Shown here: positions 1 to 7,944 of the stretch, in pieces
Layout of the letters: every line of letters starts with the position of its first letter
How positions within the stretch are numbered: the stretch's first letter is position 1
NCBI GenBank assembly: GCA_028709355.1
Contig: JAQVXF010000002.1
Location: 1-24,585, forward strand
Origin: Syntrophomonas sp.
GTDB taxonomy: Bacteria; Bacillota; Syntrophomonadia; Syntrophomonadales; Syntrophomonadaceae
DNA: 24,585 nucleotides
Direction: 5' to 3'
The notes under the pieces: generated by a model
The model's database searches: none
What the model was told of the DNA's origin: nothing
Seen by the model: the letters and a program-made list of their open reading frames with translations, nothing else
Program-made: the position numbers and the translations under genes

Positions 1-135
1 TGCCCGGCTTACCCCGGCTCCGATACGGGTGGGCGCCAGTTCCCGGGCAAGGGTCTTCAGTCCTGATTCCGGGTGAGGTTCAGCAATCAGCAGGCGGCAG
101 GAATTGGTCCCTATATCGATGGCCCCATAAATCAT
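1..135 (-). CDS. Ppx/GppA-type exopolyphosphatase, N-terminal fragment
   Basis: The first 45 residues of a protein whose remainder lies beyond the left edge of the window. They begin MIYGAIDIGTNSCRLLIAE, the phosphate-binding start of the ASKHA-fold exopolyphosphatase / pppGpp phosphatase family (the A-x-D-x-G-T-N-S pattern at residues 5-12). Family members hydrolyse polyphosphate or pppGpp in the cytoplasm; which substrate this one uses cannot be told from the fragment. The ATG start at 135 has a GGGAGAGGG ribosome site about 8 bases upstream. It follows the S1-domain gene in the same direction but is separated from it by a hairpin terminator. The same gene often follows yabR-like genes in Clostridia, which supports the call. 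Confidence 0.8.
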   Translation of the reverse strand, partial: MIYGAIDIGTNSCRLLIAEPHPESGLKTLARELAPTRIGAGVSRA

Positions 136-244
136 GTGATAACCCTCTCCCTAAACGATTCAATCACTTCGTACATTCCAGTAACATTCCCATCGCCGAG
201 TTGGCTTCTGGTCACCATCTCCGCACTGGAAACAGCCACAACAG

Positions 245-280
245 CCCTTAAAATAATAAAGCACTTCCGTAGAAGTGCTT
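245..280 (-). terminator. Rho-independent terminator of the S1-domain gene
   Basis: A perfect 9-bp stem (AAGCACTTC / GAAGTGCTT, 259-267 with 272-280) with a four-base loop. On the minus strand it is followed by the T-rich run TTTATTATTTT. It lies directly after the stop codon of the S1-domain gene and before ppx/gppA. Confidence 0.85.
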
Positions 281-290
281 ATATCGACTC

Positions 291-743
291 TTAGGAGTTC
301 CGGGGTCTCTTCCTGGTATCGACTTTATTCTTGAGGGGTTGCATCCTCTCATCGCTTTCCTTGAGAAATCGTGCGATCTTATCATCCAAACTGGCCGGGG
401 CATCGCTCCGTTTAGGACCGAAACTGCTCCTGCTGTCCCGGCGGACCGGTTCCGGCTTGAACTCGGGGCGGCCAACTCTTGGAGGTACTACCTTAGGTGG
501 CAGGGTCTGCTTAATAGACAATCCAATCTTCTTGCCGGCTATATTGAGCACCTTGACCGTGACGCTGTCGCCTTCTTTGACAAAGTCCTTGACGTCTTTA
601 ACATAAGTGTCGGCAATCTCCGAGATATGGACCAATCCCACCAGTCCTCCCGGCAATTCGATAAAGGCCCCAAAATTGGTAATTCCCTGGACCTTCCCCT
701 CTACAATTTCGCCGGGTGAGATATTAGTTTGTTCAGTTGGCAT
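291..743 (-). CDS. S1-domain RNA-binding protein (YabR-like)
   Basis: A 150-residue protein with one S1 OB-fold domain at about residues 10-80 (GEIVEGKVQGITNFGAFIEL, then VGLVHISEI and KKIGLSIKQ), followed by a basic, Pro/Arg/Ser-rich tail of about 70 residues. Single S1-domain proteins of this kind (B. subtilis YabR, general stress protein 13) bind RNA or ribosomes; the exact role is not settled. The ATG at 743 is chosen because GAGGGGG stands about 11 bases upstream. A TTG at 764 would begin inside that ribosome site and is rejected. The gene sits just after divIC, as in B. subtilis, but has its own promoter with a dyad over it and its own terminator. Confidence 0.88.
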   Translation of the reverse strand: MPTEQTNISPGEIVEGKVQGITNFGAFIELPGGLVGLVHISEIADTYVKDVKDFVKEGDSVTVKVLNIAGKKIGLSIKQTLPPKVVPPRVGRPEFKPEPVRRDSRSSFGPKRSDAPASLDDKIARFLKESDERMQPLKNKVDTRKRPRNS

Positions 744-773
744 AGATGTTAAGATCCCCCTCAAATCGTACTA

Positions 774-807
774 TTCCTATTTTATGGCATGAATAGGAAG
801 GAGTCAA
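774..807 (-). promoter_or_regulatory. Promoter of the S1-domain gene with overlapping dyad
   Basis: On the minus strand a -35 TTGACT (802-807) is separated by 17 bp from a -10 TAAAAT (779-784), a good sigma-A promoter. A perfect 8-bp inverted repeat, TTCCTATT-N10-AATAGGAA (774-781 and 792-799), covers the -10 and half of the spacer, as a repressor operator would. The promoter lies in the 78-bp gap between divIC and the S1 gene. Confidence 0.65.
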
Positions 808-821
808 CCAACAATCGCAAA

Positions 822-1109
822 TCAATCCTCCGTAATTACTCTGATTACTGGTCTTTCACCGTTTTTCACCATCCCCAACTGCTCCCGGGCTATCCGTTCG
901 ATTCCCAAGGGCGATTCAATCTCTGCCAAGGTCTGGCGATATTCTTCATTGATCAGGGCCAGTTGCTGCTTCTCCTGGATAAGCTCATGCTTCCGCGATG
1001 ATAGCTGATATATGGCAGCCGCTCTGGGAACTATTGTGAATAACAATACCGCCCCCAGCAACCCCGTAATTATCAATCGGAAGCGCCTATTCGGTTTCAG
1101 CCTCCTCAA
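822..1109 (-). CDS. divIC: Cell-division septum protein DivIC (FtsB/FtsL family)
   Basis: A 95-residue bitopic membrane protein: short basic N-terminus (MRRLKPNRRFR), one membrane helix at about residues 12-33, then a coiled coil (about 35-68, rich in E, Q, K) and the family's C-terminal signature SPLGIERIAREQLGMVKNGE. DivIC with FtsL and DivIB forms the divisome sub-complex that activates septal peptidoglycan synthesis. The start is a TTG at 1109, preceded by GGGGGG and GAGGG about 4-10 bases upstream. The gene overlaps the end of the HTH gene by 23 nt, so translation is probably coupled. Position between rqcP and the S1 gene matches divIC in B. subtilis rather than ftsL, which lies in the mra/dcw cluster. 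Confidence 0.85.
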   Translation of the reverse strand: MRRLKPNRRFRLIITGLLGAVLLFTIVPRAAAIYQLSSRKHELIQEKQQLALINEEYRQTLAEIESPLGIERIAREQLGMVKNGERPVIRVITED

Positions 1110-1332
1110 TACCCTCGTCCCCCCCGTTAAAAATCCCCAATGTATTGCCGGGAAGCACTATGACTACCTCGTAGCCCTTGCTGCGGGCTCGGTTGTACAG
1201 GGTGGCGACGGTGCTGGCGGTGATGTGCAAAGTGCGGCAGATTTCGGCACTGCTCTTTCCCATCTCCTTAAGTACTACCACTTGTCTCTCCCTGAAACTA
1301 AGTCTCTCTGCTCCCCGTATCTCAATCTGCAT
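1087..1332 (-). CDS. Small helix-turn-helix protein of unknown role
   Basis: An 81-residue protein. Residues about 11-57 read as a helix-turn-helix of the LuxR/GerE or sigma-70 region 4 type (LSFRERQVVVLKEMGKSSAE, then ITASTVATLYNRARSKGYEV). The acidic tail (GGDEGIEEAETE) has no recognised domain. There is no receiver or sigma region 2, so it is a stand-alone DNA-binding domain. It occupies the place where B. subtilis has yabP and yabQ (spore-cortex genes), and it overlaps divIC by 23 nt, so the two are probably co-transcribed. The ATG at 1332 has no ribosome site; a -10 sequence ends only 7 nt upstream, which suggests a leaderless message. Function unknown; control of divIC or itself would be a guess. 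Confidence 0.65.
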   Translation of the reverse strand: MQIEIRGAERLSFRERQVVVLKEMGKSSAEICRTLHITASTVATLYNRARSKGYEVVIVLPGNTLGIFNGGDEGIEEAETE

Positions 1333-1339
1333 ATTATTT

Positions 1340-1368
1340 ACTATAAACCATCAACATATTTTCTACAA
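1340..1368 (-). promoter_or_regulatory. Candidate promoter of the HTH gene (leaderless)
   Basis: Minus strand: -35 TTGTAG (1363-1368), 17-bp spacer, -10 TATAGT (1340-1345). The ATG of the HTH gene begins at 1332, so transcription would start at or within a base or two of the start codon. No Shine-Dalgarno sequence is present. The surrounding 1333-1551 gap otherwise holds only the rqcP terminator. Confidence 0.45.
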
Positions 1369-1518
1369 TATATGGACAAAATTATTACGTCATTATTTCT
1401 GGCAGCGCAGGAATAAGTTGGTCTCGAATGGAGTCGGGACCCCGGGAGTTCCCGCAGCACTATCCTATAAGAATATCCGGCATTGAACAGCGAGACTCGG
1501 TTTTTCTGCATCCAATCT

Positions 1519-1551
1519 CAAAAAATAACGCCCTGCTATTCACAGGACGTT
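1519..1551 (-). terminator. Rho-independent terminator after rqcP
   Basis: Starting right after the rqcP stop, a 9-bp stem (AACGTCCTG / CAGGGCGTT with one T-G pair, 1543-1551 with 1527-1535) and a 7-base loop are followed on the minus strand by ATTTTTT. It closes the pth-to-rqcP unit. Confidence 0.88.
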
Positions 1552-1794
1552 CTAGTCGATGGTTTTGTATAATTCTTTGGCCTCGGTTGCTTTGACATTA
1601 TCAGCCAATTTGACTATCTGGTAAGATGATTGGTGGGCCCCTGCTCGCAGGCTGATAATGTCCCCAACCTTGACTTCTGTGGAGGGCTTGGCAATCCTGC
1701 CATTAACCATTACTCTTTCGTTGGCGGCGAAATCCTTAGCCACCGTCCGTCTCTTGATTATCCTGCTTACCTTCAGGAATTTGTCCAGGCGCAT
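1552..1794 (-). CDS. rqcP: S4-domain ribosome quality-control protein RqcP (YabO)
   Basis: An 80-residue protein consisting of an S4 RNA-binding domain (MRLDKFLKVSRIIKRRTVAK at 1-20, then VMVNGRIAKPSTEVKVGD at about 28-45). In B. subtilis the orthologue RqcP binds stalled 50S subunits with RqcH and supports C-terminal poly-alanine tailing of stuck nascent chains. Size and position after mazG match YabO/RqcP; the related Hsp15 is the other possible name. The ATG at 1794 follows the hup stop codon by one base (TAG-G-ATG), so the two are translationally coupled. A strong terminator follows. Confidence 0.87.
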   Translation of the reverse strand: MRLDKFLKVSRIIKRRTVAKDFAANERVMVNGRIAKPSTEVKVGDIISLRAGAHQSSYQIVKLADNVKATEAKELYKTID

Positions 1795-1795
1795 C

Positions 1796-2071
1796 CTATG
1801 CTTCTACGGCATCCTTTAAAGCTTTACCCGGTTTAAATGCCGGCACCTTGGCGGCAGGAATGTCGATCTCGGCCCCGGTCTGTGGATTCCTTCCTTTGCG
1901 GGCCTGACGGGTCCTGACCTCAAATGTCCCAAATCCTACCAGTTGAATCTTGTCACCCGCTTTGAGTGCCTCCTCAACCGTGTCCAAAAACGCGTTGAAA
2001 ACTTTCTCGGCATCCCTTTTGGTGATATTGGCTCTTGCAGCAACCTCTCCAATCAAGTCTGTCTTATTCAA
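1796..2071 (-). CDS. hup: HU family DNA-binding protein
   Basis: A 91-residue nucleoid protein of the HU/IHF family. The N-terminus MNKTDLIGEVAARANITKRD and the DNA-binding arm GRNPQTGAEIDIPAAKVPAF with the C-terminal FKPGKALKDAV are diagnostic. HU bends and coats DNA as a dimer. The start is the TTG at 2071: GAGGAGGG lies 5 bases upstream and the protein then begins MNKTDL as in other HUs. A GTG at 2086 lies before the ribosome site and would add five spurious residues. TTG is unusual for such an abundant protein. It lies between mazG and rqcP, an arrangement known in Clostridia but not in B. subtilis, where hbs is elsewhere. Confidence 0.95.
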   Translation of the reverse strand: MNKTDLIGEVAARANITKRDAEKVFNAFLDTVEEALKAGDKIQLVGFGTFEVRTRQARKGRNPQTGAEIDIPAAKVPAFKPGKALKDAVEA

Positions 2072-2180
2072 GCTATCCCTCCTCACTATTAAAGGCTTTA
2101 ATATGGCTATTCGCCCTCCCGGCCATTTTTCCTTTTTTGAAATGGAAATTTCTTAGATCGTTTCCCTTTATTTAGTAATA

Positions 2181-2948
2181 CTATAGGCCCCTGGCCTTAG
2201 CTTCGTCCCAAATCGCGTCCATCTCTTCCAGTGTCAGTTGGTCCAGACTCTGCCCCCGTTCTGCCACCACATCCTCTATGTAGTTGAATCTCCGGGTCAC
2301 CTTGTCATTGGCAGACTGCAATGCCTGCTCCACCTCTACCTTCTTAAAACGGGCTACATTGACCATGGCAAAGAAGACATCGCCCATCTCCTCGACGACG
2401 GCGCCATCGGATTCTGCTGTCTTCAGTTCGCCGATCTCCTCCTGCAGTTTATCCAAGGCTCCGCTTACATCAGGCCAATCATAGCCAACCCGGCTGAGCT
2501 TCTCCTGGATCTTTTCCGCCCGCATCAAAGCGGGCAGGTTCCTGGGTATTCCGTCTAAAAGATATCTCTTGCCCTCCCGGCGCTTGAAAGTCTCCCAATT
2601 ATCCAAGACATCATCACTGGTATGGAGTTGCATGGATCCAAACACATGGGGATGGCGGCTGACCATTTTCTGGCTGACCGTTTGAGTCAGGTCGGCGAAG
2701 TCAAACTCCCCCCGTTCTTCAGCTAAGGCAGCATGGAAGACGACCTGTAGTAACAAGTCCCCCAATTCCTCCCGCAATTTATGCATATCCTCTTGTTCGA
2801 TGGCTTCGATTACTTCATAAGCCTCTTCGATCAAATAACGTACCAAGGACTTATGACTCTGCTCCCGGTCCCAGGGGCACCCCCCTGGCGCCAGCAATCT
2901 CTGCTGTATCTCCAGCAATTCTACCAAAGCCTCGGCCGGTTTGCTCAT
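2181..2948 (-). CDS. mazG: Nucleoside triphosphate pyrophosphohydrolase MazG
   Basis: A 255-residue protein with two MazG domains. The first carries the metal-binding glutamates in IEEAYEVIEAI and LREELGDLLLQV (about residues 40-70); the second has LQEEIGEL and VVEEMGDVFF (about 167-192). GGCPWDREQSHKSL near the N-terminus is typical of the full-length two-domain enzyme. It hydrolyses (d)NTPs to the monophosphate and PPi and is thought to clear damaged nucleotides or (p)ppGpp precursors. The B. subtilis counterpart YabN also carries an N-terminal tetrapyrrole-methylase domain of about 220 residues, absent here, so this is the short E. coli-like form. The ATG at 2948 has AGGAGGAG 6 bases upstream. 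Confidence 0.93.
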   Translation of the reverse strand: MSKPAEALVELLEIQQRLLAPGGCPWDREQSHKSLVRYLIEEAYEVIEAIEQEDMHKLREELGDLLLQVVFHAALAEERGEFDFADLTQTVSQKMVSRHPHVFGSMQLHTSDDVLDNWETFKRREGKRYLLDGIPRNLPALMRAEKIQEKLSRVGYDWPDVSGALDKLQEEIGELKTAESDGAVVEEMGDVFFAMVNVARFKKVEVEQALQSANDKVTRRFNYIEDVVAERGQSLDQLTLEEMDAIWDEAKARGL

Positions 2949-3051
2949 GCCATACTCCTCCTGCCTTCAAAATCGATCTAAGGCTGGTTACTTGGTAAAA
3001 ACCTTTACTCCTCCAAGCCGGCAACTTACGTCTGTCTCTGTTGCAACCGCG

Positions 3052-4599
3052 CTAACGCACTATCTTCCTCATCATGTCCAGATCAAATTCCTTGCCCAAC
3101 AACAATAGCACGCCGTAGACCAAAATTCCCAGCATTATCGACAATAGGGTTGCCCAGCTGGAGGCTATTCCGCCCCCCACCAGGAGACCGTAGCCGATTT
3201 TCACACTGAATCCCATGACCACTGTCATGAATGTCAGCTTCAGGAGCCGGCCGACTTCATATTTTACCCCGGTATGAGTCCTGAGTGAATAGATGTTCAT
3301 CAGGGATCCGATGGTGAACGCGGCCAGTGTACCCAACGCCGCACCCTTTATGTTCAACATGGGTACTGCCGTCAAGCTATAATTGAAAACCGTCTTCAAG
3401 CCACCGGTCAGGATCAGGTGCCGCATGGCTATCTCCGGGCGCCCGATCCCCTGCAGTCCGGCACTGCTTAGTTGAAAAGCAGCCAGGACGATGGTGGAGA
3501 AAGCCAGGACTTCTAAGGGTATCCCCGCCTCTGGCGTCGCGTAGAGCAGGTCGCATATGGGCCAAGCCAGGACATACAAACCGGCAGCACAGGGGAAGGA
3601 GATAATCATCCCCGCCCGCAGGCCATGATTGATACGGTTATTTAGCAAGATCGAGTCGTTTTGAGCCCGTGCTTCGCTTATGGCCGGAACTAAACTGGTA
3701 GCAATACTGATGGTGAAGATGGTGGGCAGGCTGATCAGGACTGCGGCCATCCCTGCTAACTGCCCGTATAGTTCAGTAGCCTGGGAGGTGGTGTACTGGA
3801 TAGCCATCAAGCGCCCGGGTACGATTATGGCATCCAGCACCTGGACCAAGGGCAGGACTACTGCCCCAAATGAAACCGGGACTGCCAGCCTTACCAACTC
3901 CTTGGTCATCTGCCAGGATCCCTCGCCGCTGTATATAAGCTGTCCGGGTCTTGCTTCTTCAGTCTGGTTAAACTTCAGGTAGAAGATACTGAGCACGATA
4001 AGTGACACTACCCCACCGACCACAGCACCGAAAGTGGCACCGGCCGCAGCGTATTCCAGCCCCTTTGGGAAGAGCATGAAAGCCAGGATGATTACCGCGG
4101 TGACCCGGAAGAGTTGCTCCAGTACCTGTGATACAGCTGTCGGTATCATCCACTGGTGACCCTGGAAGAAACCACGGAAGACAGACATCAAGCCGGAGAA
4201 GAATATGGCCGGGGCCACGGCCAGGATAGGATAATAAGCCCTCGGTTCGTGTAACACCGTATTAGCCAGAAACCGGGCGCTTTTCATCACCAATAGGGTC
4301 AGTATCAGTCCGAATACCAGCAGGAGTATTATGGACAGGCGCAAAATCTTTTTACTGTCTCCGGTGTAACCTTGGGTTTCCTTGCGCGAGACCAAAACAC
4401 TGATAGCTACTGGTACCCCCGCCGTAGCCAGGGCCAGGATGGTAGTGTAGATGGGGTAAGCCATCTGGTAAAGACCCATGCCTTCACCGCCCAGCAGTCG
4501 GGCCAGCGGGATTCGGTAGACAGCCCCCAGAATTTTGCTCAGTGCTCCGGCTACGCTCAAGACCAAAGCCCCGCGCAGGAAGTTCCCCGTTCTATCCAT
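3052..4599 (-). CDS. MOP-superfamily flippase (SpoVB/YabM/MurJ-like)
   Basis: A 515-residue, very hydrophobic protein with about 14 predicted membrane helices, of the polysaccharide biosynthesis / MurJ exporter fold. The N-terminus FLRGALVLSVAGALSKILG and the following YRIPLARLLGGEGMGLYQMA are characteristic of the SpoVB branch. Such proteins flip lipid-linked cell-wall or polysaccharide precursors across the membrane; substrate is not known here. In B. subtilis yabM holds this position after mfd and spoVT. The ATG at 4599 is chosen because GGGAGGA stands 5 bases upstream; extending to 4692 would add 31 residues encoded by intergenic sequence including a promoter. Spore-cortex or general cell-wall use are both possible; the surrounding loss of sporulation genes favours the latter. 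Confidence 0.88.
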   Translation of the reverse strand: MDRTGNFLRGALVLSVAGALSKILGAVYRIPLARLLGGEGMGLYQMAYPIYTTILALATAGVPVAISVLVSRKETQGYTGDSKKILRLSIILLLVFGLILTLLVMKSARFLANTVLHEPRAYYPILAVAPAIFFSGLMSVFRGFFQGHQWMIPTAVSQVLEQLFRVTAVIILAFMLFPKGLEYAAAGATFGAVVGGVVSLIVLSIFYLKFNQTEEARPGQLIYSGEGSWQMTKELVRLAVPVSFGAVVLPLVQVLDAIIVPGRLMAIQYTTSQATELYGQLAGMAAVLISLPTIFTISIATSLVPAISEARAQNDSILLNNRINHGLRAGMIISFPCAAGLYVLAWPICDLLYATPEAGIPLEVLAFSTIVLAAFQLSSAGLQGIGRPEIAMRHLILTGGLKTVFNYSLTAVPMLNIKGAALGTLAAFTIGSLMNIYSLRTHTGVKYEVGRLLKLTFMTVVMGFSVKIGYGLLVGGGIASSWATLLSIMLGILVYGVLLLLGKEFDLDMMRKIVR

Positions 4600-4627
4600 T
4601 ACGATCCTCCCCATTTTAACGAGGTTA

Positions 4628-4636
4628 ATTATACCA
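4628..4636 (-). promoter_or_regulatory. Extended -10 element upstream of the flippase gene
   Basis: On the minus strand TGGTATAAT matches the extended -10 consensus TGnTATAAT; no good -35 is seen 17 bp upstream. It lies in the 96-bp gap between mfd and the flippase gene and would give a leader of about 20 nt. Confidence 0.45.
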
Positions 4637-4695
4637 CAATGTATCCTGCCCCCCACGCCATTTTTGCCGATCGGTGCTGAGTTGGACGGCAAACC

Positions 4696-7600
4696 TCATT
4701 GGATCATCTCCATGACTTCCTGCAGTACCTGCAGTGAGGTTCCAGGCTGCAGGCGCAAAACCAGAGTATATGGGTTTACTTTCCTGATGTTCAAGCTGAC
4801 CGGAATCTGATAATCCTCCGGCAGGCGCTGGGCCAACTGGATCTGCACTTCCTGGCCCTTGCGGCGCAAGCCCTTTATCCGCTTGTCCCGGGCAGTAAGG
4901 CGCAGGGAAGCCACCTGCAAAAAATTCGTTACCGGCAACGGTAAAGGCCCGAAGCGGTCCTCCATCTCCGTCCGTATCTCTTCAATGTCCTCCCTGGATG
5001 CTGCCAGCAACATCCTGCGATAAATACGCATCTTGGTGCCGGAATCCGGGATATAGCTGTCCGGGATATAGTAATCGACATCGATGTCCAGCTGCGGCTG
5101 CACCGGTTCGATCGATTGGATCCCTTTCAACTTGGCGGTCTCCTGCTCCAACAGGCGGCAATAAAGGTCAAATCCCACCGCGTGTATGTAACCATGCTGC
5201 TGGACCCCCAGGATATTGCCGGCCCCCCTTATCTCCAAATCTCGCAGGGCAATGCGGATCCCGGCTCCTAATTCATTAAATTCACGTAAGGCGGTCAATC
5301 GCTTCTGGGAAGCTTCGGTGATCACCTTGTCAGGATGATAGGTCAGGTAGGCATAGGCCAGGCGGTTGGAACGGCCCACCCGCCCACGCAGTTGATAAAG
5401 CTGGGCTAGTCCCATCCGGTCCGCCATGTCGATGATGATGGTATTGACATTGGGCATATCGAGACCGGACTCGATGATGGTGGTGCACAGGAAGAGGTCG
5501 AATTCTTGGTTTAGAAATCGGACGATCGTGGAGGCTAGTTCTTCCTCCTTCATCCTGCCGTGTCCTACTTCAATCCTTATTTCAGGGAGAAGGACTTGCA
5601 GCGTTTCCTGGAAACGGTAGATATCCTGGATGCGATTATGGACCAGAAAGACCTGACCACCCCGTCCTACCTCAGTCAGCACAGCATCTCGGACAATTTC
5701 CGGATTATACTCCATCACATAAGTGGTGATGGGGTAGCGTTCCGGGGGGGGCGTTTCGATTATGCTCAGATCCCTCAAACCGGTAAGTCCCATATGCAGA
5801 CTGCGGGGGATGGGGGTCGCAGACAAGCTTAATACATCGACCTGCTTCTTGATTGCCTTTATCTTCTCCTTCTGGGCCACTCCGAAGCGGTGTTCCTCGT
5901 CAATGACCAACAATCCCAGTTGGTGAAACTTGATATCCTTGGACAGCAGGCGATGGGTTGCGATAACTATGTCGACCGCACCCCTCTCAAGGTCGGCAAC
6001 AATCCTCTTCTGCTCGCTTGGGGATTTAAATCGACTCAACACCTCTATGCCTGCCGGGAACTTCTGAAACCGTTTCTTAAATGTCTCAAAATGCTGTTCG
6101 GCCAGGATAGTGGTTGGGACCAGTACCGCCACCTGTTTGCTGTCCATTATGGCCTTGAACGCTGCCCGGAGGGCCACTTCGGTCTTGCCATAGCCAACAT
6201 CTCCGCAAACCAGGCGGTCCATGGGTTTGGGGTTTTCCATATCTTTTTTGACCTCCCGGATGGCCTTCATCTGATCCGGCGTTTCCTGGTACGGGAATTC
6301 CTCCTCGAATTGGGCCTGCCAGGGGGTATCCGGGCTGAAAGCGTGTCCTTGCACAGTAGCCCGGGCAGCATATAGTTGCAGTAGTTCCTCCGCCATCTCC
6401 TGGATCGACTGGATCACGCGTTGTCGGGTTCGTTCCCATTCAGTCCCGCCTAACTTGCTCAATCGTGGCTCCCGGTCTTCGGAACTGGAATACCGATATA
6501 GAAGATCAAGCTTGTCAACCGGCAAATATAGCTTATCGGTGCCGGCATATTGCAGCAAAATATATTCACGAGTGATTCCGTCTGTTTCCACCTGGGTTAC
6601 GCCCCGGAATATACCCACCCCATAGTGCTCGTGAACCACATAATCGCCGCGTTGCAGATCCTCTACCAGGATGCGCGGTTCAGAGGCAGTCTTGGCTTTG
6701 GCCTTGCGAGAGGGCCTTTTACCCCCGATGTCCTGCTGGGTGATTACCGCCAACCGCATACTCTGGCTTATAAAACCCCGCTCGAGATTCGCGCTCGCAA
6801 ACTCCACCCCGCCCAAGCCGCGATTGATCGTCTCGCTCCGCAGCTCTTCCCGCATCTTCTCCTTGTGAATAGCCAGTCGGACTGAGTATCCACTGGCCAG
6901 CCACTCCTTTATGCGCTCGAAAAGAATCTCAGGGCGCTGGTGGAATGGCTCCATCTCCCGTTGGGATATGTGCTCATAGAGTCCTACCTGTGCTTGGGGT
7001 ATGTTCCCCGGAAAAAAGGAGTGATATATGATGTGATGATGCTCCAGGGAGGCGAGCAGGGCATTCTGGTCGATCAGATCCAGGGCTCGATAGTCCCCTT
7101 TTTCCTTACGGTTCTCTTTGACAAAGCCATTATAGCGGCGGGTCATTCTCTCCAGAAGCTGCAGGCAATCCCGCGGTTCATCAAAAAAAATGCGGCTTGC
7201 CAGCGGCAGGTAGTCGAGCAGTGATGACGACAGATCATCCCCGACCAATTCATCTGCTGGTCCGACATTGATCCCGTTCTCACTCTTGCCCGAACGTTGA
7301 CTATCAAGGTCAAAGCAACTTAGGCTATCCAGGGTATCCCCGAAAAAGTCCATGCGGTATGGCTGATCGGCACCAGCCGGGAAGATATCCATTATCCCGC
7401 CCCGGACCGAAAATTGGCCGGATCTGGTAACTGTGTCGACCCGCTCATAACCGGCCTGGATTAAGTGTTGGGTGACTTTCCTTCCGGAATATTCCTGCCC
7501 GAGCTTCAACGTCAAAGCGGCATCCTGGAACTGCGGCGGCGACAGGATTCGATATAGCAGCCCTCCGATAGAGGCGATGATCACCGATTTGCGCCGGGGA

Positions 7601-7905
7601 TGCAAGACCATATCCTGTAGGACCGCCAGACGCTCCATTTCTACCTGGGTCTTATTCTCTTTCATGAAGACGAAGTCGCGCTCCAGGAAAAGTTCGACCC
7701 GATCTCGTCCCAGCAGGGATCGTAATTCACCCGCCAGGTCATAGGCCCGCTCCTCTCCAGCGACAATGCACAGCAGTCGCCCTGGGCCCCCTTTGAATAT
7801 TTCCCCTAACAGGAAACTTCGTGCCGTTCCGGCTAGGCCGCTCAAAAGAACGTTTTGGCCCTCTTCCAGGCAGACGCTGATTGACTCCAACACTGAGGTA
7901 TTCAC
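4696..7905 (-). CDS. mfd: Transcription-repair coupling factor Mfd
   Basis: A 1069-residue DNA translocase that removes stalled RNA polymerase and recruits UvrA to lesions. The UvrB-like N-terminal module is visible to about residue 330 (GQFSVRGGIMDIFPA); the RNA-polymerase interaction domain at about 420-490 has GDYVVHEHYGVGIFRGV. The translocase has Walker A GDVGYGKT (about 567-574), the DEEH box (about 668), LSATPIPRSL and RGRVGRS; the C-terminal TRCF domain ends the protein. Members usually have 1150-1180 residues; the difference is spread over a shorter N-terminus and loops, and no motif is missing. The start is a GTG at 7905 with GAGAGGAG 6 bases upstream. The spoVT gene that follows mfd in Bacillus is absent. 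Confidence 0.97.
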   Translation of the reverse strand: MNTSVLESISVCLEEGQNVLLSGLAGTARSFLLGEIFKGGPGRLLCIVAGEERAYDLAGELRSLLGRDRVELFLERDFVFMKENKTQVEMERLAVLQDMVLHPRRKSVIIASIGGLLYRILSPPQFQDAALTLKLGQEYSGRKVTQHLIQAGYERVDTVTRSGQFSVRGGIMDIFPAGADQPYRMDFFGDTLDSLSCFDLDSQRSGKSENGINVGPADELVGDDLSSSLLDYLPLASRIFFDEPRDCLQLLERMTRRYNGFVKENRKEKGDYRALDLIDQNALLASLEHHHIIYHSFFPGNIPQAQVGLYEHISQREMEPFHQRPEILFERIKEWLASGYSVRLAIHKEKMREELRSETINRGLGGVEFASANLERGFISQSMRLAVITQQDIGGKRPSRKAKAKTASEPRILVEDLQRGDYVVHEHYGVGIFRGVTQVETDGITREYILLQYAGTDKLYLPVDKLDLLYRYSSSEDREPRLSKLGGTEWERTRQRVIQSIQEMAEELLQLYAARATVQGHAFSPDTPWQAQFEEEFPYQETPDQMKAIREVKKDMENPKPMDRLVCGDVGYGKTEVALRAAFKAIMDSKQVAVLVPTTILAEQHFETFKKRFQKFPAGIEVLSRFKSPSEQKRIVADLERGAVDIVIATHRLLSKDIKFHQLGLLVIDEEHRFGVAQKEKIKAIKKQVDVLSLSATPIPRSLHMGLTGLRDLSIIETPPPERYPITTYVMEYNPEIVRDAVLTEVGRGGQVFLVHNRIQDIYRFQETLQVLLPEIRIEVGHGRMKEEELASTIVRFLNQEFDLFLCTTIIESGLDMPNVNTIIIDMADRMGLAQLYQLRGRVGRSNRLAYAYLTYHPDKVITEASQKRLTALREFNELGAGIRIALRDLEIRGAGNILGVQQHGYIHAVGFDLYCRLLEQETAKLKGIQSIEPVQPQLDIDVDYYIPDSYIPDSGTKMRIYRRMLLAASREDIEEIRTEMEDRFGPLPLPVTNFLQVASLRLTARDKRIKGLRRKGQEVQIQLAQRLPEDYQIPVSLNIRKVNPYTLVLRLQPGTSLQVLQEVMEMIQ

Positions 7906-7944
7906 AAGGTTCTCCTCTCTTGCGCTCCGTAGCTATCAAGCCAT

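Noticed and set aside
744..764. Upstream TTG start for the S1-domain gene
   Set aside because: The codon lies within the GAGGGGG ribosome site that serves the ATG at 743.
4600..4692. N-terminal extension of the flippase by 31 residues
   Set aside because: The extension reads through a promoter-like extended -10 and the ribosome site; homologous proteins start at the later Met.
5890..6375. 161-codon plus-strand frame inside mfd
   Set aside because: Shadow of the conserved mfd translocase region on the other strand; composition is that of reversed codons.
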